From Halalkalibacter urbisdiaboli (lineage in GTDB: Bacteria > Bacillota > Bacilli > Bacillales > Bacillaceae_D), in NCBI RefSeq assembly GCF_002156385.1, contig NZ_MVJM01000002.1, forward strand, positions 1 to 64,000: DNA of 64,000 bases, given 5' to 3'. Position numbers and translations under genes: made by a program. Shown piece by piece: positions 53,560 through 63,810 of this stretch. The stretch's first letter is position 1. Each line of letters opens with the position of its first letter. The notes under the pieces were generated by a model. It ran no database searches. It was not told where the DNA came from and saw only the letters and a list, made by a program, of their open reading frames with translations.

Positions 53560-54477
53560 TTGGAACCAAGGAAACCTCGTACATCTTGTGATAACGAAAT
53601 TGGCGTTTGTGGTCTAGATCCTGAACATCCATTTGAACCGAAAAAACAAAAACCTCTTGAAATATATACATTTATTGACCCTCTTTGTGCAGAATGTTGG
53701 TCTTTTGAACCTTTATTAAAAAAGCTTCAAGTTGAATATGGCTCTTATTTTCGGATTCGAGTGATTATAGCTGGAAGACTTAAATCATGGAATTTCTGTC
53801 AAGAAACAAAAAAAGGCGTTGCCCGTAAAAGCGAACTTGCTATGGTCTGGGAGAAAATCGCATCTCAAACCGGAATGTCTTGTGATGGTGACGTATGGTT
53901 TGAAAATCAATGGTCCTCTCCGTACTTAGCATCGATTGCCATTAAGGCTGCTGAGCTGCAGGGCCCGCATGCAGGTGCAAGGTTTTTAAGAAAAATGAGG
54001 GAATTTCTATTTCTTGATAAACAAAATATTACAGACGAAGATATTATCGTTCAATGTGCGGAAGCAGCTAACCTTGACATGGAAGAGTTTAAAAAAGATC
54101 TTGAGTCACCATTGGCTGAAAAAGCATTAAAGTGCGACTTAAAAACAACAAATGAAATGGATGTAAACATGGTTCCGACATTTGTGTTCTTTAATGATAA
54201 CGTTGAAGAGGAAGGTGTAAAGGTAACCGGCTTTTACCCATACCATGTTTATGTTGATTTAATCAAAGAGATGCTCGGATTCGAGCCTAAGCGAGCTCCC
54301 CGAATTACACTTGAAGCCTTTTTAAAACGTTATTTATTTGTTGCAACAATCGAAGTAGCGGTTGTTTTTGATATGAGTGAAGAAGAAGCTGAAAAGGAGC
54401 TAAAAACACTTGTATTACAACAAAAGGTTGAAGCCGTTCCTGTTAAATACGGTACTTTTTGGCGTTATTTAGGATAA
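53560..54477 (+). CDS. spxH: SpxH (YjbH), ClpXP adaptor for Spx
   Basis: A 305-residue thioredoxin/DsbA-like protein that delivers Spx to ClpXP for degradation. Near residues 41-53, PLCAECWSFEPLL holds a CxxC pair in a DsbA context. The thioredoxin-like core follows (FLRKMREFLFL, VNMVPTFVFF). The start is TTG with AAAGGAG upstream. It lies after yjbI, and its target gene spx is 8 kb away on the other strand, as part of the same block. Confidence 0.92.
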   Translation: MEPRKPRTSCDNEIGVCGLDPEHPFEPKKQKPLEIYTFIDPLCAECWSFEPLLKKLQVEYGSYFRIRVIIAGRLKSWNFCQETKKGVARKSELAMVWEKIASQTGMSCDGDVWFENQWSSPYLASIAIKAAELQGPHAGARFLRKMREFLFLDKQNITDEDIIVQCAEAANLDMEEFKKDLESPLAEKALKCDLKTTNEMDVNMVPTFVFFNDNVEEEGVKVTGFYPYHVYVDLIKEMLGFEPKRAPRITLEAFLKRYLFVATIEVAVVFDMSEEEAEKELKTLVLQQKVEAVPVKYGTFWRYLG

Positions 54478-54491
54478 GCATTATTATAAGA

Positions 54492-54521
54492 AGAGCCCTC
54501 CTGTATGGTGCTCTTTTTTTA
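54492..54521 (+). terminator. Terminator after spxH
   Basis: AAGAGC (54492-54497) pairs with GCTCTT (54511-54516), followed by TTTTT. Confidence 0.7.
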
Positions 54522-54582
54522 GTTGTCTTAATTGTAGATGTTTGGTCATATACATCATAAAAAAGTCTAGGAGTTGACGAAG

Positions 54583-54777
54583 ATGATTCGTGTGAGAACA
54601 TTCATTGGTATTTGTTTCATTCTTGTCTCCATTTATTTTTATCTGCTCGCTCTCATGCACATGTTTCCTCTTTATTTTGCAGGTCCTCTCCTGTTCTTCT
54701 CGATCCTGTTTACGTTAAAGCCATTGTCGAACCGTAAGCGGTTTAAGGGCTTTAAAGGGTTTAATGGAAGAGCTTAA
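54583..54777 (+). CDS. Small membrane protein with basic tail
   Basis: A 64-residue protein with a long hydrophobic stretch (TFIGICFILVSIYFYLLALM and a second near residues 28-46) and a basic tail (NRKRFKGFKGFNGRA). The ATG at 54583 follows AGGAG by nine bases; the upstream in-frame TTG is closer to the site and less likely. It lies between spxH and pepF. It is not recognised. Confidence 0.65.
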   Translation: MIRVRTFIGICFILVSIYFYLLALMHMFPLYFAGPLLFFSILFTLKPLSNRKRFKGFKGFNGRA

Positions 54778-54847
54778 CTATGTAAAGAGGTTGTAACAAA
54801 GGTCTATTTTTGCCTTTGCTACAACCTCAAAGCAAAAGAAACACTTT

Positions 54848-56653
54848 TTATCGTTCGTTTAGGAGCTCTTCCATCTCTACTAACGTCTGTTCAAAAAGCG
54901 ACATTGCTTGCTCAATAGGCTCAGACGACGTCATATCAACCCCGGCATGCTTTAACACCTCAATAGGATAATCAGAGCTACCAGCCTTTAAGAAGTCAAG
55001 ATAACGCTGAACTGCAGGTTCTCCTTCTTCGAGTATTTTTTTCGATAGAGCCGCTGCTGCACTGTAACCAGTTGCATATTGATAGACATAGAAATTGTAA
55101 TAAAAGTGCGGAATTCTCGCCCATTCTAAACCAATTTCTTCATCGATAACAAGCTCTTCCCCAAAATATTTCTTATTAAGACCATAATAGATTTCTGTTA
55201 ATAGTTCAGGAGTCAGTGCTTCACCATCAGCAGCCTTCTCATGAATCGCTTGCTCAAATTCAGCAAACATCGTTTGACGGAATACTGTCCCTCTAAACCC
55301 TTCTAAGAAATGATTAAGTAAGTATAATTTCTCTTTCGGATCTTCTGTCTGTTTCACCATATAATCGTTTAATAATGATTCATTTAGCGTTGAAGCTACT
55401 TCTGCCACGAAAATCGTATAATCTCCATATAAATATGGTTGGTGTTTGCGAGTATAATAGCTATGCAAACTATGACCAAATTCATGAGCAAGTGTAAATA
55501 GATTATTCACATTATCTTGCCAATTCATTAGAATATATGGCATCGTTCCATAAGCACCTGATGAATAAGCACCGCTACGTTTTCCGACGTTTTCTTCAAC
55601 ATCAACCCAGCGCTTCTCAAATCCAGATTTGAGTGTGTCTACATATTCTTTCCCAAGAGGCTCTACCCCTTTTATAACAAGTTCCTGTGCCTTTTCATAT
55701 GGGATTTCCATCTTTACATCCTTGACTAGAGGTGTATACAAGTCATAAAAATGAAGTTCATCTACACCGAGAACCTTTTTACGAAGCTTGATATAACGTT
55801 GTAACAAATGTAAATTGTCATTAACCGTTTTAACGAGCTGATCATAGACGACTTCAGGAATATGATTTTTACTTAGAGCTGCTTGACGGGCTGAATCGTA
55901 TTTGCGTACCTTTGCATAAAATAAATCACGCTTCACTTGCCCACTTAACGTTGAAGCAAAAGTATTTTTATATTTATCATACGTACTGTAAACTGCTTTA
56001 AAGGCATCTTCACGAACTCGACGGTCATCGCTTTCTAAAAAACGAATAAAACGTCCGTGTGTCACTTCAACCTCTTCTCCGTTTTCATCTTTTATCGTTG
56101 GAAACTTTAAGTCGGCATTGTTCAGCATTCCAAAAGTATTGCTTGGCGTGCTCATGACTTCACTAGCTTGAGCTAAAATGGCTTCCTCAGCCTCTGATAA
56201 GACATGTGCTCTCTCTTCATTTAGCTCTGCGAACATTTGTTTATAAAGTTTGAGCCCTTCATGTTCTTCTAGATAACGATTAATCGTTTTTTCCTCAATT
56301 GCTAGCAGTTCCGGAACAATAAAAGAAGCTGCTTGACCGACCTGGGAAGCTAGGCTTGCTGCTCGGTCATTAATGCCTTGATAGTAAGAGTGAGTCGTAT
56401 CCTGATCATAGCGCATATGTGCATATGTATAGAGACGCCCCAGTCTCTCTGTTATTTCATTTTGCTTTTCTAAAGCGTTGTATAACGTGTCTGCTGATTC
56501 AGCTAATTTCCCTTTAAAAGGTTCGAGCTCAGGGATGAGTTCACGAATCATTTGAAATTCTTTTTCCCAATCTGCATTTGTTGCAAAAATCGCCTCTAAA
56601 TCCCATGTCTTTTCAACGGGTATGTCTTGACGCTTTGGCACTTGAGTTGCCAT
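54848..56653 (-). CDS. pepF: Oligoendopeptidase F
   Basis: A 601-residue M3-family zinc peptidase that cuts short peptides in the cytoplasm. The zinc motif HEFGHSLHS is at about residues 386-394, with the third ligand Glu shortly after (EVASTLNE). The N-terminal part (WDLEAIFATNADWEKEF) is the PepF_N domain. I chose the ATG at 56653, with GGAGGTG nine bases before; the longer frame has no site. In B. subtilis, PepF also affects sporulation when overproduced. It is next to coiA, as usual. Confidence 0.95.
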   Translation of the reverse strand: MATQVPKRQDIPVEKTWDLEAIFATNADWEKEFQMIRELIPELEPFKGKLAESADTLYNALEKQNEITERLGRLYTYAHMRYDQDTTHSYYQGINDRAASLASQVGQAASFIVPELLAIEEKTINRYLEEHEGLKLYKQMFAELNEERAHVLSEAEEAILAQASEVMSTPSNTFGMLNNADLKFPTIKDENGEEVEVTHGRFIRFLESDDRRVREDAFKAVYSTYDKYKNTFASTLSGQVKRDLFYAKVRKYDSARQAALSKNHIPEVVYDQLVKTVNDNLHLLQRYIKLRKKVLGVDELHFYDLYTPLVKDVKMEIPYEKAQELVIKGVEPLGKEYVDTLKSGFEKRWVDVEENVGKRSGAYSSGAYGTMPYILMNWQDNVNNLFTLAHEFGHSLHSYYTRKHQPYLYGDYTIFVAEVASTLNESLLNDYMVKQTEDPKEKLYLLNHFLEGFRGTVFRQTMFAEFEQAIHEKAADGEALTPELLTEIYYGLNKKYFGEELVIDEEIGLEWARIPHFYYNFYVYQYATGYSAAAALSKKILEEGEPAVQRYLDFLKAGSSDYPIEVLKHAGVDMTSSEPIEQAMSLFEQTLVEMEELLNER

Positions 56654-56753
56654 ATAGACGAACACCTCCAAAAATCATTCAATACAGTATATCTTTTAAC
56701 TTACCTATTTATACATTCTACCTCCTTCCTTAAATCCCTTTATTTAGATTACT

Positions 56754-57956
56754 TCACTCATCTATCACGACAGGTACATTCTTTTGATTAAATATAATCA
56801 TTAAGTTTTCATCTTTTTTTTGAGCATCTTCTAAAGATACAGGTACTTTCAATTCACATTTTCGATAAAATTGATGGTCAGTCAATGAATAATCCAAAAA
56901 GTCAATTGATACGAGCCAAAACAAATAAGCTTCTAACGTATGTTCAAGTGAAACTTGAGTTTTTCTAAGCGTAATTATATTCCTTCTTATGAATGGTTGA
57001 ATCCAGTTAAGGAGCAGTCGAATTGAGAATGGTGCGTGGAGAGGACGAGAACCAAGACATTCAAGGAGAAGAATTGTTTGCCATAGGTAAGGTGCTGTTT
57101 CAAGATAATCATAATATCGAGTCGGCCAGCCTGCTTCACTTGGATAGTGGCCAAGTGGTATGTTTTTCTTGTAAAGCAACTGTTGGAAATATTTTTGTGC
57201 TTTTGATGGATATAAGTGGGGGGTATTATAACGCCAATGTTTTTTCTGTACAAGCCAGAGGTCTTTAGGTAAGGGTTTTGATTCGCCAGGTGAGAACAAT
57301 TGTGTAAGCGTGAATTTATCGAAGGGAATTTCTTGAAGTCTTCCTAGAGATTGAACGGAAGAGTACGGAGTTATTTGCTGAAGAATATTCCATTTTGTAG
57401 AGTTTGGACAATAGAAAAATAGTTGCTTTTCGTTTAGCTCTGTATAACGTAAGGCTAACCACTCAAATGCCTTAATTGAGAATGCATAAGGCCCGACTCT
57501 ATTTAAGCGTGTTCCACCTAATATCCAAATCGGGTTTATGCCAATTTGAGAATACCCATTTGTTCTTTTTTCAATGAGTTCTGGTGAAATTACTGAGCAT
57601 TGAAATTCAATCGCATATAATTGCTTTTGGTGCTTAATTAGTAAATCCGGTCGTTGCCGAATAAGTGGTAAATACACTTCAAGTGCTACTTTTACTTGCT
57701 GTTTTTTTAACCAGTGGTAAATTTGAGATTTTCCAGATAGATGATACGCTGATTCAGCCTCAAGTTGAATTTTACAGGCTTTATCCTTCTCATGTGCAAA
57801 ATGCCATTGAATTTTCGAACCAAGTTTTAAACGAACAGATGCTTGACAAGCTGGACAATAAAAATTTACTCTTTTACGAAGTTGCTTTAATTCGTCCACA
57901 TTCCATGGTTCAGCCATTGAAATTAGAATGCCATTTTCAGTTTTTGCTGTTAACAT
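56754..57956 (-). CDS. coiA: CoiA, competence protein
   Basis: A 400-residue competence protein required after DNA uptake. The N-terminal zinc-ribbon region is FYCPACQASVRLKLG...FAHEKDKAC (about residues 32-62), followed by a nuclease-like segment with DLLIKHQKQLYAIEFQCS (about 108-125; the Asp, Glu and Lys pattern of a PD-(D/E)xK fold). The end is not conserved. AAGGAGGTGG precedes the ATG. The N-terminal motif matches that of the YjcD-like helicase at 6936. Confidence 0.93.
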   Translation of the reverse strand: MLTAKTENGILISMAEPWNVDELKQLRKRVNFYCPACQASVRLKLGSKIQWHFAHEKDKACKIQLEAESAYHLSGKSQIYHWLKKQQVKVALEVYLPLIRQRPDLLIKHQKQLYAIEFQCSVISPELIEKRTNGYSQIGINPIWILGGTRLNRVGPYAFSIKAFEWLALRYTELNEKQLFFYCPNSTKWNILQQITPYSSVQSLGRLQEIPFDKFTLTQLFSPGESKPLPKDLWLVQKKHWRYNTPHLYPSKAQKYFQQLLYKKNIPLGHYPSEAGWPTRYYDYLETAPYLWQTILLLECLGSRPLHAPFSIRLLLNWIQPFIRRNIITLRKTQVSLEHTLEAYLFWLVSIDFLDYSLTDHQFYRKCELKVPVSLEDAQKKDENLMIIFNQKNVPVVIDE

Positions 57957-58060
57957 AACCCACCTCCTTAAATTCTCATAATAAATTCTATCCCCTTTCT
58001 TAAAAAACCTTCAAAAAGTAAAAAATTGGTCAAAAAAACATGTTAATTTTTACTTAGAAA

Positions 58061-58402
58061 CCCAAGGTCACAAACCGACCGGCCATTCTCTTCGCTCGCT
58101 GCTCACCGAAACGAGTAGACCGCTCGTTCCGGTCGAAAGACAAGCAGCGGCTCCGTTCTTTTTTTATGAAAAAACCCAAGGTCACAAACCGACCGGCCAT
58201 TCTCTTCGCTCGCTGCTCACCGAAACGAGTAGACCGCTCGTTCCGGTCGAAAGACAAGCAGCGGCTCCGTTCTTTTTTTATGAAAAAACCCAAGGTCACA
58301 AACCGACCGGCCATTCTCTTCGCTCGCTGCTCACCGAAACGAGTAGACCGCTCGTTCCGGTCGAAAGACAAGCAGCGGCTCCGTTCTTTTTTTATGAAAA
58401 AA
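58061..58402. repeat. 114-bp tandem repeat, three copies
   Basis: Three units at 58061, 58175 and 58289 are essentially identical at an exact 114-base step, followed by a partial fourth at 58403. Each unit is GC-richer than its flanks and contains inverted repeats: AACGAG/CTCGTT, CCGACCGG/CCGGTCG and GCTGCT/AGCAGC. It ends with TTCTTTTTTTATG. Since 114 is a multiple of three, both strands stay open through the repeats, but neither frame looks like a real protein. Confidence 0.9.
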
Positions 58403-58430
58403 CCCAAGGTCACAAACCGACCTTGGGTTT
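58392..58430 (-). terminator. Terminator of cls
   Basis: AAACCCAAGGTC (58400-58411) pairs perfectly with GACCTTGGGTTT (58419-58430), with T on the minus strand after it. The first 28 or so bases of each 114-bp repeat copy one arm of this hairpin, so the repeats probably grew from it. Confidence 0.8.
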
Positions 58431-59942
58431 CTATAGTAATGGGGAGAGGAGTCTTGATGTGGATTCAATGATTCTGTGATAAATAGAGCGATTTTTAAAT
58501 AGTTCATAGCTAATTTGGTTCGAGTGCTCTAAATCATATACAAAATCACTGACTAAGGTTGTTACACTTTTTGTTCGATAAAGGTACGCATTGACTTCAA
58601 AATTCAGATGGAAGCTACGCATATCCATATTCGACGTTCCTATTGAAGCAATTTCATGGTCAACAATAATGTATTTACTGTGCATAAAACCGCGATTGTA
58701 TTCATAAATTTTCACACCTGTTTCCAATAACTCTGGGAAATAAGAACGTGATGCGTGAAAAACAAGACGCTTATCTGGTCGGTTTGGAACTAACAAACGA
58801 ACATCAATCCCACTTAAAGCTGCAATTTTCAATGCGCTTAAAATATCATCATCAGGAATAAAATACGGGCTTGCAATCCATATTGACTTTTTTGCTGAAG
58901 TAATCATCGAGAAAAATAGCTTTTTATTTATCTCCCAACGTGTATCAGGTCCACTCGCAATCATTTGTACTCCGCCATCAGGCTTTAATGAAGCTAATGT
59001 AGGTGATAAATAGCGTGGACTTAAAATGGTTTCACCCGTTTGATAAAACCAATCCTGTAAAAAAACCAATTGTAATGAACGCACAACTTCTCCTCGTACA
59101 TAAAGATGTGTGTCCCGCCAATAACCGAAATACTTGTGCTTCCCAAGATACTCATCTCCAATATTTAGGCCCCCTACAAAACCAACCACTCCATCAATCA
59201 CTGCAATTTTGCGATGATTACGATAGTTAATGGTATGTGTTAAAAAAGGGAGCTTCACTGGTGAGAAAGAAACCATCTGAACACCAGCCCCACGTAATTC
59301 TTGGATATACGCTTTCGATAATTTCCAGCTCCCGACAGCATCGTATAGGAAGCGAACCTCGACTCCTTCATTTGCCTTTTCTATAAGGATATCTTTTAAT
59401 TCATGCCCAAGATCATCATTTCGAACGATATAATATTCAAGATGAATATGGTGCTCTGCCATACGTAGCGCCTGGAGAATATGTGCATACGTTTCTTTCC
59501 CATCTGTTAATACTTTTGTCTCACTCGCAAACGATATCGGATTGTTTCCTAGCTTATGAGCAAGCCGAAATAAGAGCTGCTGATGCCCTCCCATTTTTCG
59601 CAATTGATCTTCATCCAACTGCCGTGACCCTTCGATTTTGTGAAAAGCTTGCTCATCCAAAATTGCTTTTTTAGAAAATGTTCGATTTTTACGATGATTT
59701 TGCCCAAACATTAAGTAAAAGATAAATCCAACAATCGGAAAGACCGCTAAAACAATTAGCCAGGTTAACGTTTTGGTCGGATGTCGATTTTCAAGGAAAA
59801 TAACAACACCTATAAATATACAGGATAGTGTAACTAACACACTAATTGCACCAACAAACCACCCTCCCCAGTACCCCTTTGTCATATATAAAATCACTAA
59901 TACGAAAGAGAGGAATGCTAAGATGTTTATATTGTTTTTCAT
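58431..59942 (-). CDS. cls: Cardiolipin synthase
   Basis: A 503-residue membrane enzyme that makes cardiolipin. Two membrane helices are at the N-terminus (about residues 8-25 and 40-58). Two HKD phospholipase D motifs follow: NHRKIAVIDGVVGFVGG (about 236) and MHSKYIIVDHEIASIG (about 416). I chose the ATG at 59942, where GGGGAGAAAG lies upstream; the longer frame has no site. It lies between mecA and coiA and is on the same strand. Confidence 0.95.
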   Translation of the reverse strand: MKNNINILAFLSFVLVILYMTKGYWGGWFVGAISVLVTLSCIFIGVVIFLENRHPTKTLTWLIVLAVFPIVGFIFYLMFGQNHRKNRTFSKKAILDEQAFHKIEGSRQLDEDQLRKMGGHQQLLFRLAHKLGNNPISFASETKVLTDGKETYAHILQALRMAEHHIHLEYYIVRNDDLGHELKDILIEKANEGVEVRFLYDAVGSWKLSKAYIQELRGAGVQMVSFSPVKLPFLTHTINYRNHRKIAVIDGVVGFVGGLNIGDEYLGKHKYFGYWRDTHLYVRGEVVRSLQLVFLQDWFYQTGETILSPRYLSPTLASLKPDGGVQMIASGPDTRWEINKKLFFSMITSAKKSIWIASPYFIPDDDILSALKIAALSGIDVRLLVPNRPDKRLVFHASRSYFPELLETGVKIYEYNRGFMHSKYIIVDHEIASIGTSNMDMRSFHLNFEVNAYLYRTKSVTTLVSDFVYDLEHSNQISYELFKNRSIYHRIIESTSRLLSPLL

Positions 59943-59980
59943 CGTTCTTTCTCCCCTACAAACCATTCTGTACTCTATTA

Positions 59981-60016
59981 TAAAAAAATAGAGCCGATTT
60001 CTCACGAAAATCGGCT
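59981..60016 (-). terminator. Terminator after mecA
   Basis: AGCCGATTT (59992-60000) pairs with AAATCGGCT (60008-60016); on the minus strand it is followed by CTATTTTTTTA. Confidence 0.8.
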
Positions 60017-60029
60017 TCTACACTTCATG

Positions 60030-60677
60030 TTAGCGCTTTGCAAATGACTTTCTTAATACGCTTAATGCGCTTTCTCCAACAATTTCTTTACCGTATTCTC
60101 TAATACGATAAATGGAAACATCAGATTCAAAGCCATATTCAAGCATTTGACTTAGCATATCATCTTGTTCATCTTCATTATAGGTTTCATCGTTAAAGAC
60201 CACATGCAAGTAATAACGTCCCTCAAAATGATAAAGTTCATTTTCCAAATCATCTACAAAGAAGTTATGGCTAAGTGCAATAATGTCTTCAAAATCTTTA
60301 AAGCTGATAATCAATTCTAGATGGTCAGCTTCTTCATCAAAATCATCTGTATCGTCTGACATCAAATCAACAAGATTTTGTTCGATATCATTCTTATCCT
60401 GTCCTACTGGTATTTCCAGGCGAACGTTCCCATCTGACACTTGCCCTCTTGTCACAACAATTTCTAAACCCTTATCTAAAGCATGAACTTGAATCCATAA
60501 AGGTCCATCTAATTCAAACTCATCTCTATCATTAGCTTCGTTCATCATTTCGAAGAAGAGCTCTTCTCCACGCTCACGATTGTACCAAATCTCATCCCTG
60601 TCAAAACCTCGGTCCTCAATATCTTTATACGTAATAAAGAATTTAATTGTCGTCTCATTAACGCGTTCAATATCCAT
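60030..60677 (-). CDS. mecA: MecA, ClpCP adaptor
   Basis: A 215-residue adaptor that brings ComK and other targets to the ClpCP protease and so holds back competence. The N-terminus MDIERVNETTIKFFITY and DIEDRGFDRDEIWYNRERGEELFFEMM are diagnostic. A linker of acidic residues (about 108-118, DDTDDFDEEADH) separates it from the C-terminal ClpC-binding domain. GGAGGGAGAG precedes the ATG. In this window it lies near comGA/B, coiA and spx, all linked with competence. Confidence 0.95.
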   Translation of the reverse strand: MDIERVNETTIKFFITYKDIEDRGFDRDEIWYNRERGEELFFEMMNEANDRDEFELDGPLWIQVHALDKGLEIVVTRGQVSDGNVRLEIPVGQDKNDIEQNLVDLMSDDTDDFDEEADHLELIISFKDFEDIIALSHNFFVDDLENELYHFEGRYYLHVVFNDETYNEDEQDDMLSQMLEYGFESDVSIYRIREYGKEIVGESALSVLRKSFAKR

Positions 60678-61096
60678 TTCGCTCTCCCTCCTGTCATTTT
60701 GATTCTAATGGAGAAGAACTTCCATTAAAAACATACATATTTACTTCATTACCCTTTTTCTAGGTTTTCAACCCTGACTAGAAATAAGATATTCAGAAAG
60801 AGCTTGTTCTTTCTGTTATCTCTATTTTATGATAAAACCTTTGAAAATGGAAATCTTAAAATTTGGATTTAATTAGATTTTTCAGAAAATAACCTTATAC
60901 TACTTAAAAAATCCAAAAAAAACAGATTCATCCTCGCTTTTTTATCATAAAATTCATTCCTAATCAATATACGTTTCTTATACGGGTTTTAAGAGACAAG
61001 CCTCTTATTAACTTTCTATTCTCAATGATCACCATATGAAAAGTCAAGATTGAATATTAATAAAAATTCAAAGAATTTAAAAGGATGATGCAAAAC
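60678..61096. other. Intergenic region between mecA and yjbE
   Basis: An AT-rich 419-base gap between divergent genes. No gene, tRNA, clear riboswitch or perfect promoter pair was found. A manganese riboswitch (yybP-ykoY type), known before some terC relatives, was looked for and not seen. A short hairpin is possible at 60800-60815 (AAGAGC-TTGTTCTTT). Confidence 0.4.
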
Positions 61097-61762
61097 ATGG
61101 ACACTGAATTTATCATTTCTCTTCTGACAATCATTGGAGTCGACATCATTCTCGGTGGTGATAATGCAATCGTTGTCGCTCTAGCTTGTCGAAACTTACC
61201 CGTACATATTAGAAATAAAGCAATTGTTCTCGGGATAACGTTAGCTCTGTTTATTAGGATGGGACTCACCGTCGTTGCGGTCGAACTTCTTGAAATCCCA
61301 TTTCTACTTGCGATTGGAGGGGGCCTGCTTATCTTTATCGCATATAGCTTATTATCCGAACAAGATGATGAAGCAAATATTGATGGGGGTACAAGTCTAT
61401 TAAGTGCAATAAAAGCGATCGTCATTGCAGACTTTGTAATGGGATTTGATAACGTAATAGCTGTTGCTGGGGCTGCTCATGGCAATAAGGTACTTGTAAT
61501 GATTGGACTTATAGTCTCAGTACCGATCATTATTTGGGGAAGCAAATTAATTTTAAAAGCATTCGATCAGTTCCCTATTATCATTTATGTCGGAGCTGGT
61601 ATTCTCGCTTTTACTGCTACTCGAATGATTACACATGAAGAAATGCTTGCACCATTATTTATCCATCACCCTATGTTTAAAATCGGATTTCAAATCGCTG
61701 TCATAAGTGGAGTCCTTCTCTTTGGTTGGTTAACCAAGCAAAGAAAACAAACGTACTCCTAA
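61097..61762 (+). CDS. yjbE: TerC-family membrane protein (YjbE)
   Basis: A 221-residue membrane protein with about seven helices. It has DIILGGDNAIVVALACRNL (about 12-30), the characteristic TerC acidic-helix motif, and the repeat DFVMGFDNVIAVAGAAHGN later (about 113-131). TerC proteins are linked to metal, especially manganese, export. The start is uncertain: AAAGG lies 12 bases before the ATG at 61097 and directly next to an in-frame ATG at 61085, so I chose the former. It corresponds to yjbE between spx and mecA. Confidence 0.85.
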   Translation: MDTEFIISLLTIIGVDIILGGDNAIVVALACRNLPVHIRNKAIVLGITLALFIRMGLTVVAVELLEIPFLLAIGGGLLIFIAYSLLSEQDDEANIDGGTSLLSAIKAIVIADFVMGFDNVIAVAGAAHGNKVLVMIGLIVSVPIIIWGSKLILKAFDQFPIIIYVGAGILAFTATRMITHEEMLAPLFIHHPMFKIGFQIAVISGVLLFGWLTKQRKQTYS

Positions 61763-61767
61763 TATAG

Positions 61768-61802
61768 AAAGCCTTCTACAAATCAGTTTGTAGAAGGCTT
61801 TT
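61768..61802. terminator. Bidirectional terminator between yjbE and spx
   Basis: AAAGCCTTCTACAAA (61768-61782) pairs with TTTGTAGAAGGCTTT (61787-61801, next to the spx stop) with a 4-base loop. Confidence 0.9.
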
Positions 61803-61803
61803 A

Positions 61804-62591
<788 letters not shown>

Positions 62592-63803
62592 ATGTTGAAG
62601 ACACACGCTTTAGTCATTATCGTCCTTTTATTTACAGCCTGTTCAACAGAAGACATAACGAATGAACAAATCGATAAACAAATCACGCTCGTTGAGACGG
62701 AAACGATTAAACAATCTCCTCTTCAGCAGAATATTGAATTGTCTTCCGGTCAAATCATCCCTCATACAAAAATTCCTTTGTTTACTTCACTCCCTCTTGA
62801 AGTAACAGATGTTCATGTAAATGTGGGAGAAAAGGTTCAGCGGGGTGACATACTTTTAACACTTAATGACGAAAAAATAAGGTACCAAGTAAACCAAGCA
62901 AGAGAGGCGGTAAATGAACTTGAAAAAGGTTTAAATGAGGCCATCCAATTTAATCAAACAATCAAGAATAATGTTACAGATATCAAAGCCCTCGAAGATG
63001 ATATAAGGCAGTCAATTGAACAATCACAAGCATTAGTACAATCGTTTTCTTCAGAGGAGGAAATCCCACTCCTAAATATTTTACAATCATCGTTAGAAGT
63101 ATCCATAAAACAAGCTGAACTGACACAGAAAGCAGGGTTTCTGAGCCAAGCAATTCCAATTAATACGTTTGAGATAGAAGCTCAATTAAAAAATGCAAAA
63201 GAAAATCTACGACAAGCAGAAGAAACTTTAGAAGCAACAAAATTAACAGCTCCAATTACTGGTGTTGTTGCTCAACTTGATGCTGTCCAAGGTCAAACAA
63301 TACTACCTAACCAACCTATTGTCCTAATTGCAGACTTAATGCAAATGAACGCAACCTTTTCTGTAAACAACTATCAAATGATGCAACTTCAACAAGGAAT
63401 GAAAGCTCAAATCAACGTACCAGGTTTAGCTGAACCAGTAACAGGTGAAATCAAAACGATTTCCCCATTAGTTAATCCTGAAACTAATTCTTTTGTCGTT
63501 CAAATTCCTCTCAATAATGAAGATTTAGTTTTAAAAGGTGGAATGCGTGTAACAGCTCAGGTCCATATAGAGGAAGTTAAGGACTCTCTCGTCATTCCTA
63601 CGGAAGCTTTGTTATTTGGGGAGGATGGACCCTATACCTTTGTTGTCAAAGGGACTCAAGTTAGACGGCAACCCGTAAAATTAGGTGTAAGAAATAACAA
63701 CCTCCATCAGGTCATTTCTGGTTTAAACAGTGGAGATCTCGTTGTTACGACTGGTAAACATCGTCTTGTCGAAGGTTCTGAAATAAAAATCCGAAGTGAG
63801 TGA
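62592..63803 (+). CDS. RND efflux membrane-fusion (periplasmic adaptor) lipoprotein
   Basis: A 403-residue adaptor of the HlyD/AcrA family. The N-terminus LVIIVLLFTACSTE has a lipobox-like TAC, so the mature protein probably starts with a lipid-modified Cys. The barrel-sandwich segment (about residues 70-90, NVGEKVQRGDILL), a long coiled hairpin (about 95-210), then LTAPITGVVAQL (about 222) and VIPTEALLFGEDGPYTFV (about 335) follow. I chose the second ATG because AGGAG lies six bases before it. It pairs with the pump gene after it. Confidence 0.88.
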   Translation: MLKTHALVIIVLLFTACSTEDITNEQIDKQITLVETETIKQSPLQQNIELSSGQIIPHTKIPLFTSLPLEVTDVHVNVGEKVQRGDILLTLNDEKIRYQVNQAREAVNELEKGLNEAIQFNQTIKNNVTDIKALEDDIRQSIEQSQALVQSFSSEEEIPLLNILQSSLEVSIKQAELTQKAGFLSQAIPINTFEIEAQLKNAKENLRQAEETLEATKLTAPITGVVAQLDAVQGQTILPNQPIVLIADLMQMNATFSVNNYQMMQLQQGMKAQINVPGLAEPVTGEIKTISPLVNPETNSFVVQIPLNNEDLVLKGGMRVTAQVHIEEVKDSLVIPTEALLFGEDGPYTFVVKGTQVRRQPVKLGVRNNNLHQVISGLNSGDLVVTTGKHRLVEGSEIKIRSE

Positions 63804-63810
63804 GCACATT

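Noticed and set aside
58061-58430. CRISPR array
   Set aside because: Units are 114 bp and contiguous with no variable spacers, and no cas genes are near.
58054-58471. Two frames with 38-residue repeats over the tandem repeat, one on each strand
   Set aside because: They exist only because the repeat length is a multiple of three; no credible start signal or protein fold is visible.
60678-61096. Manganese riboswitch (yybP-ykoY) before the TerC gene
   Set aside because: The conserved core and stem pattern were not found.
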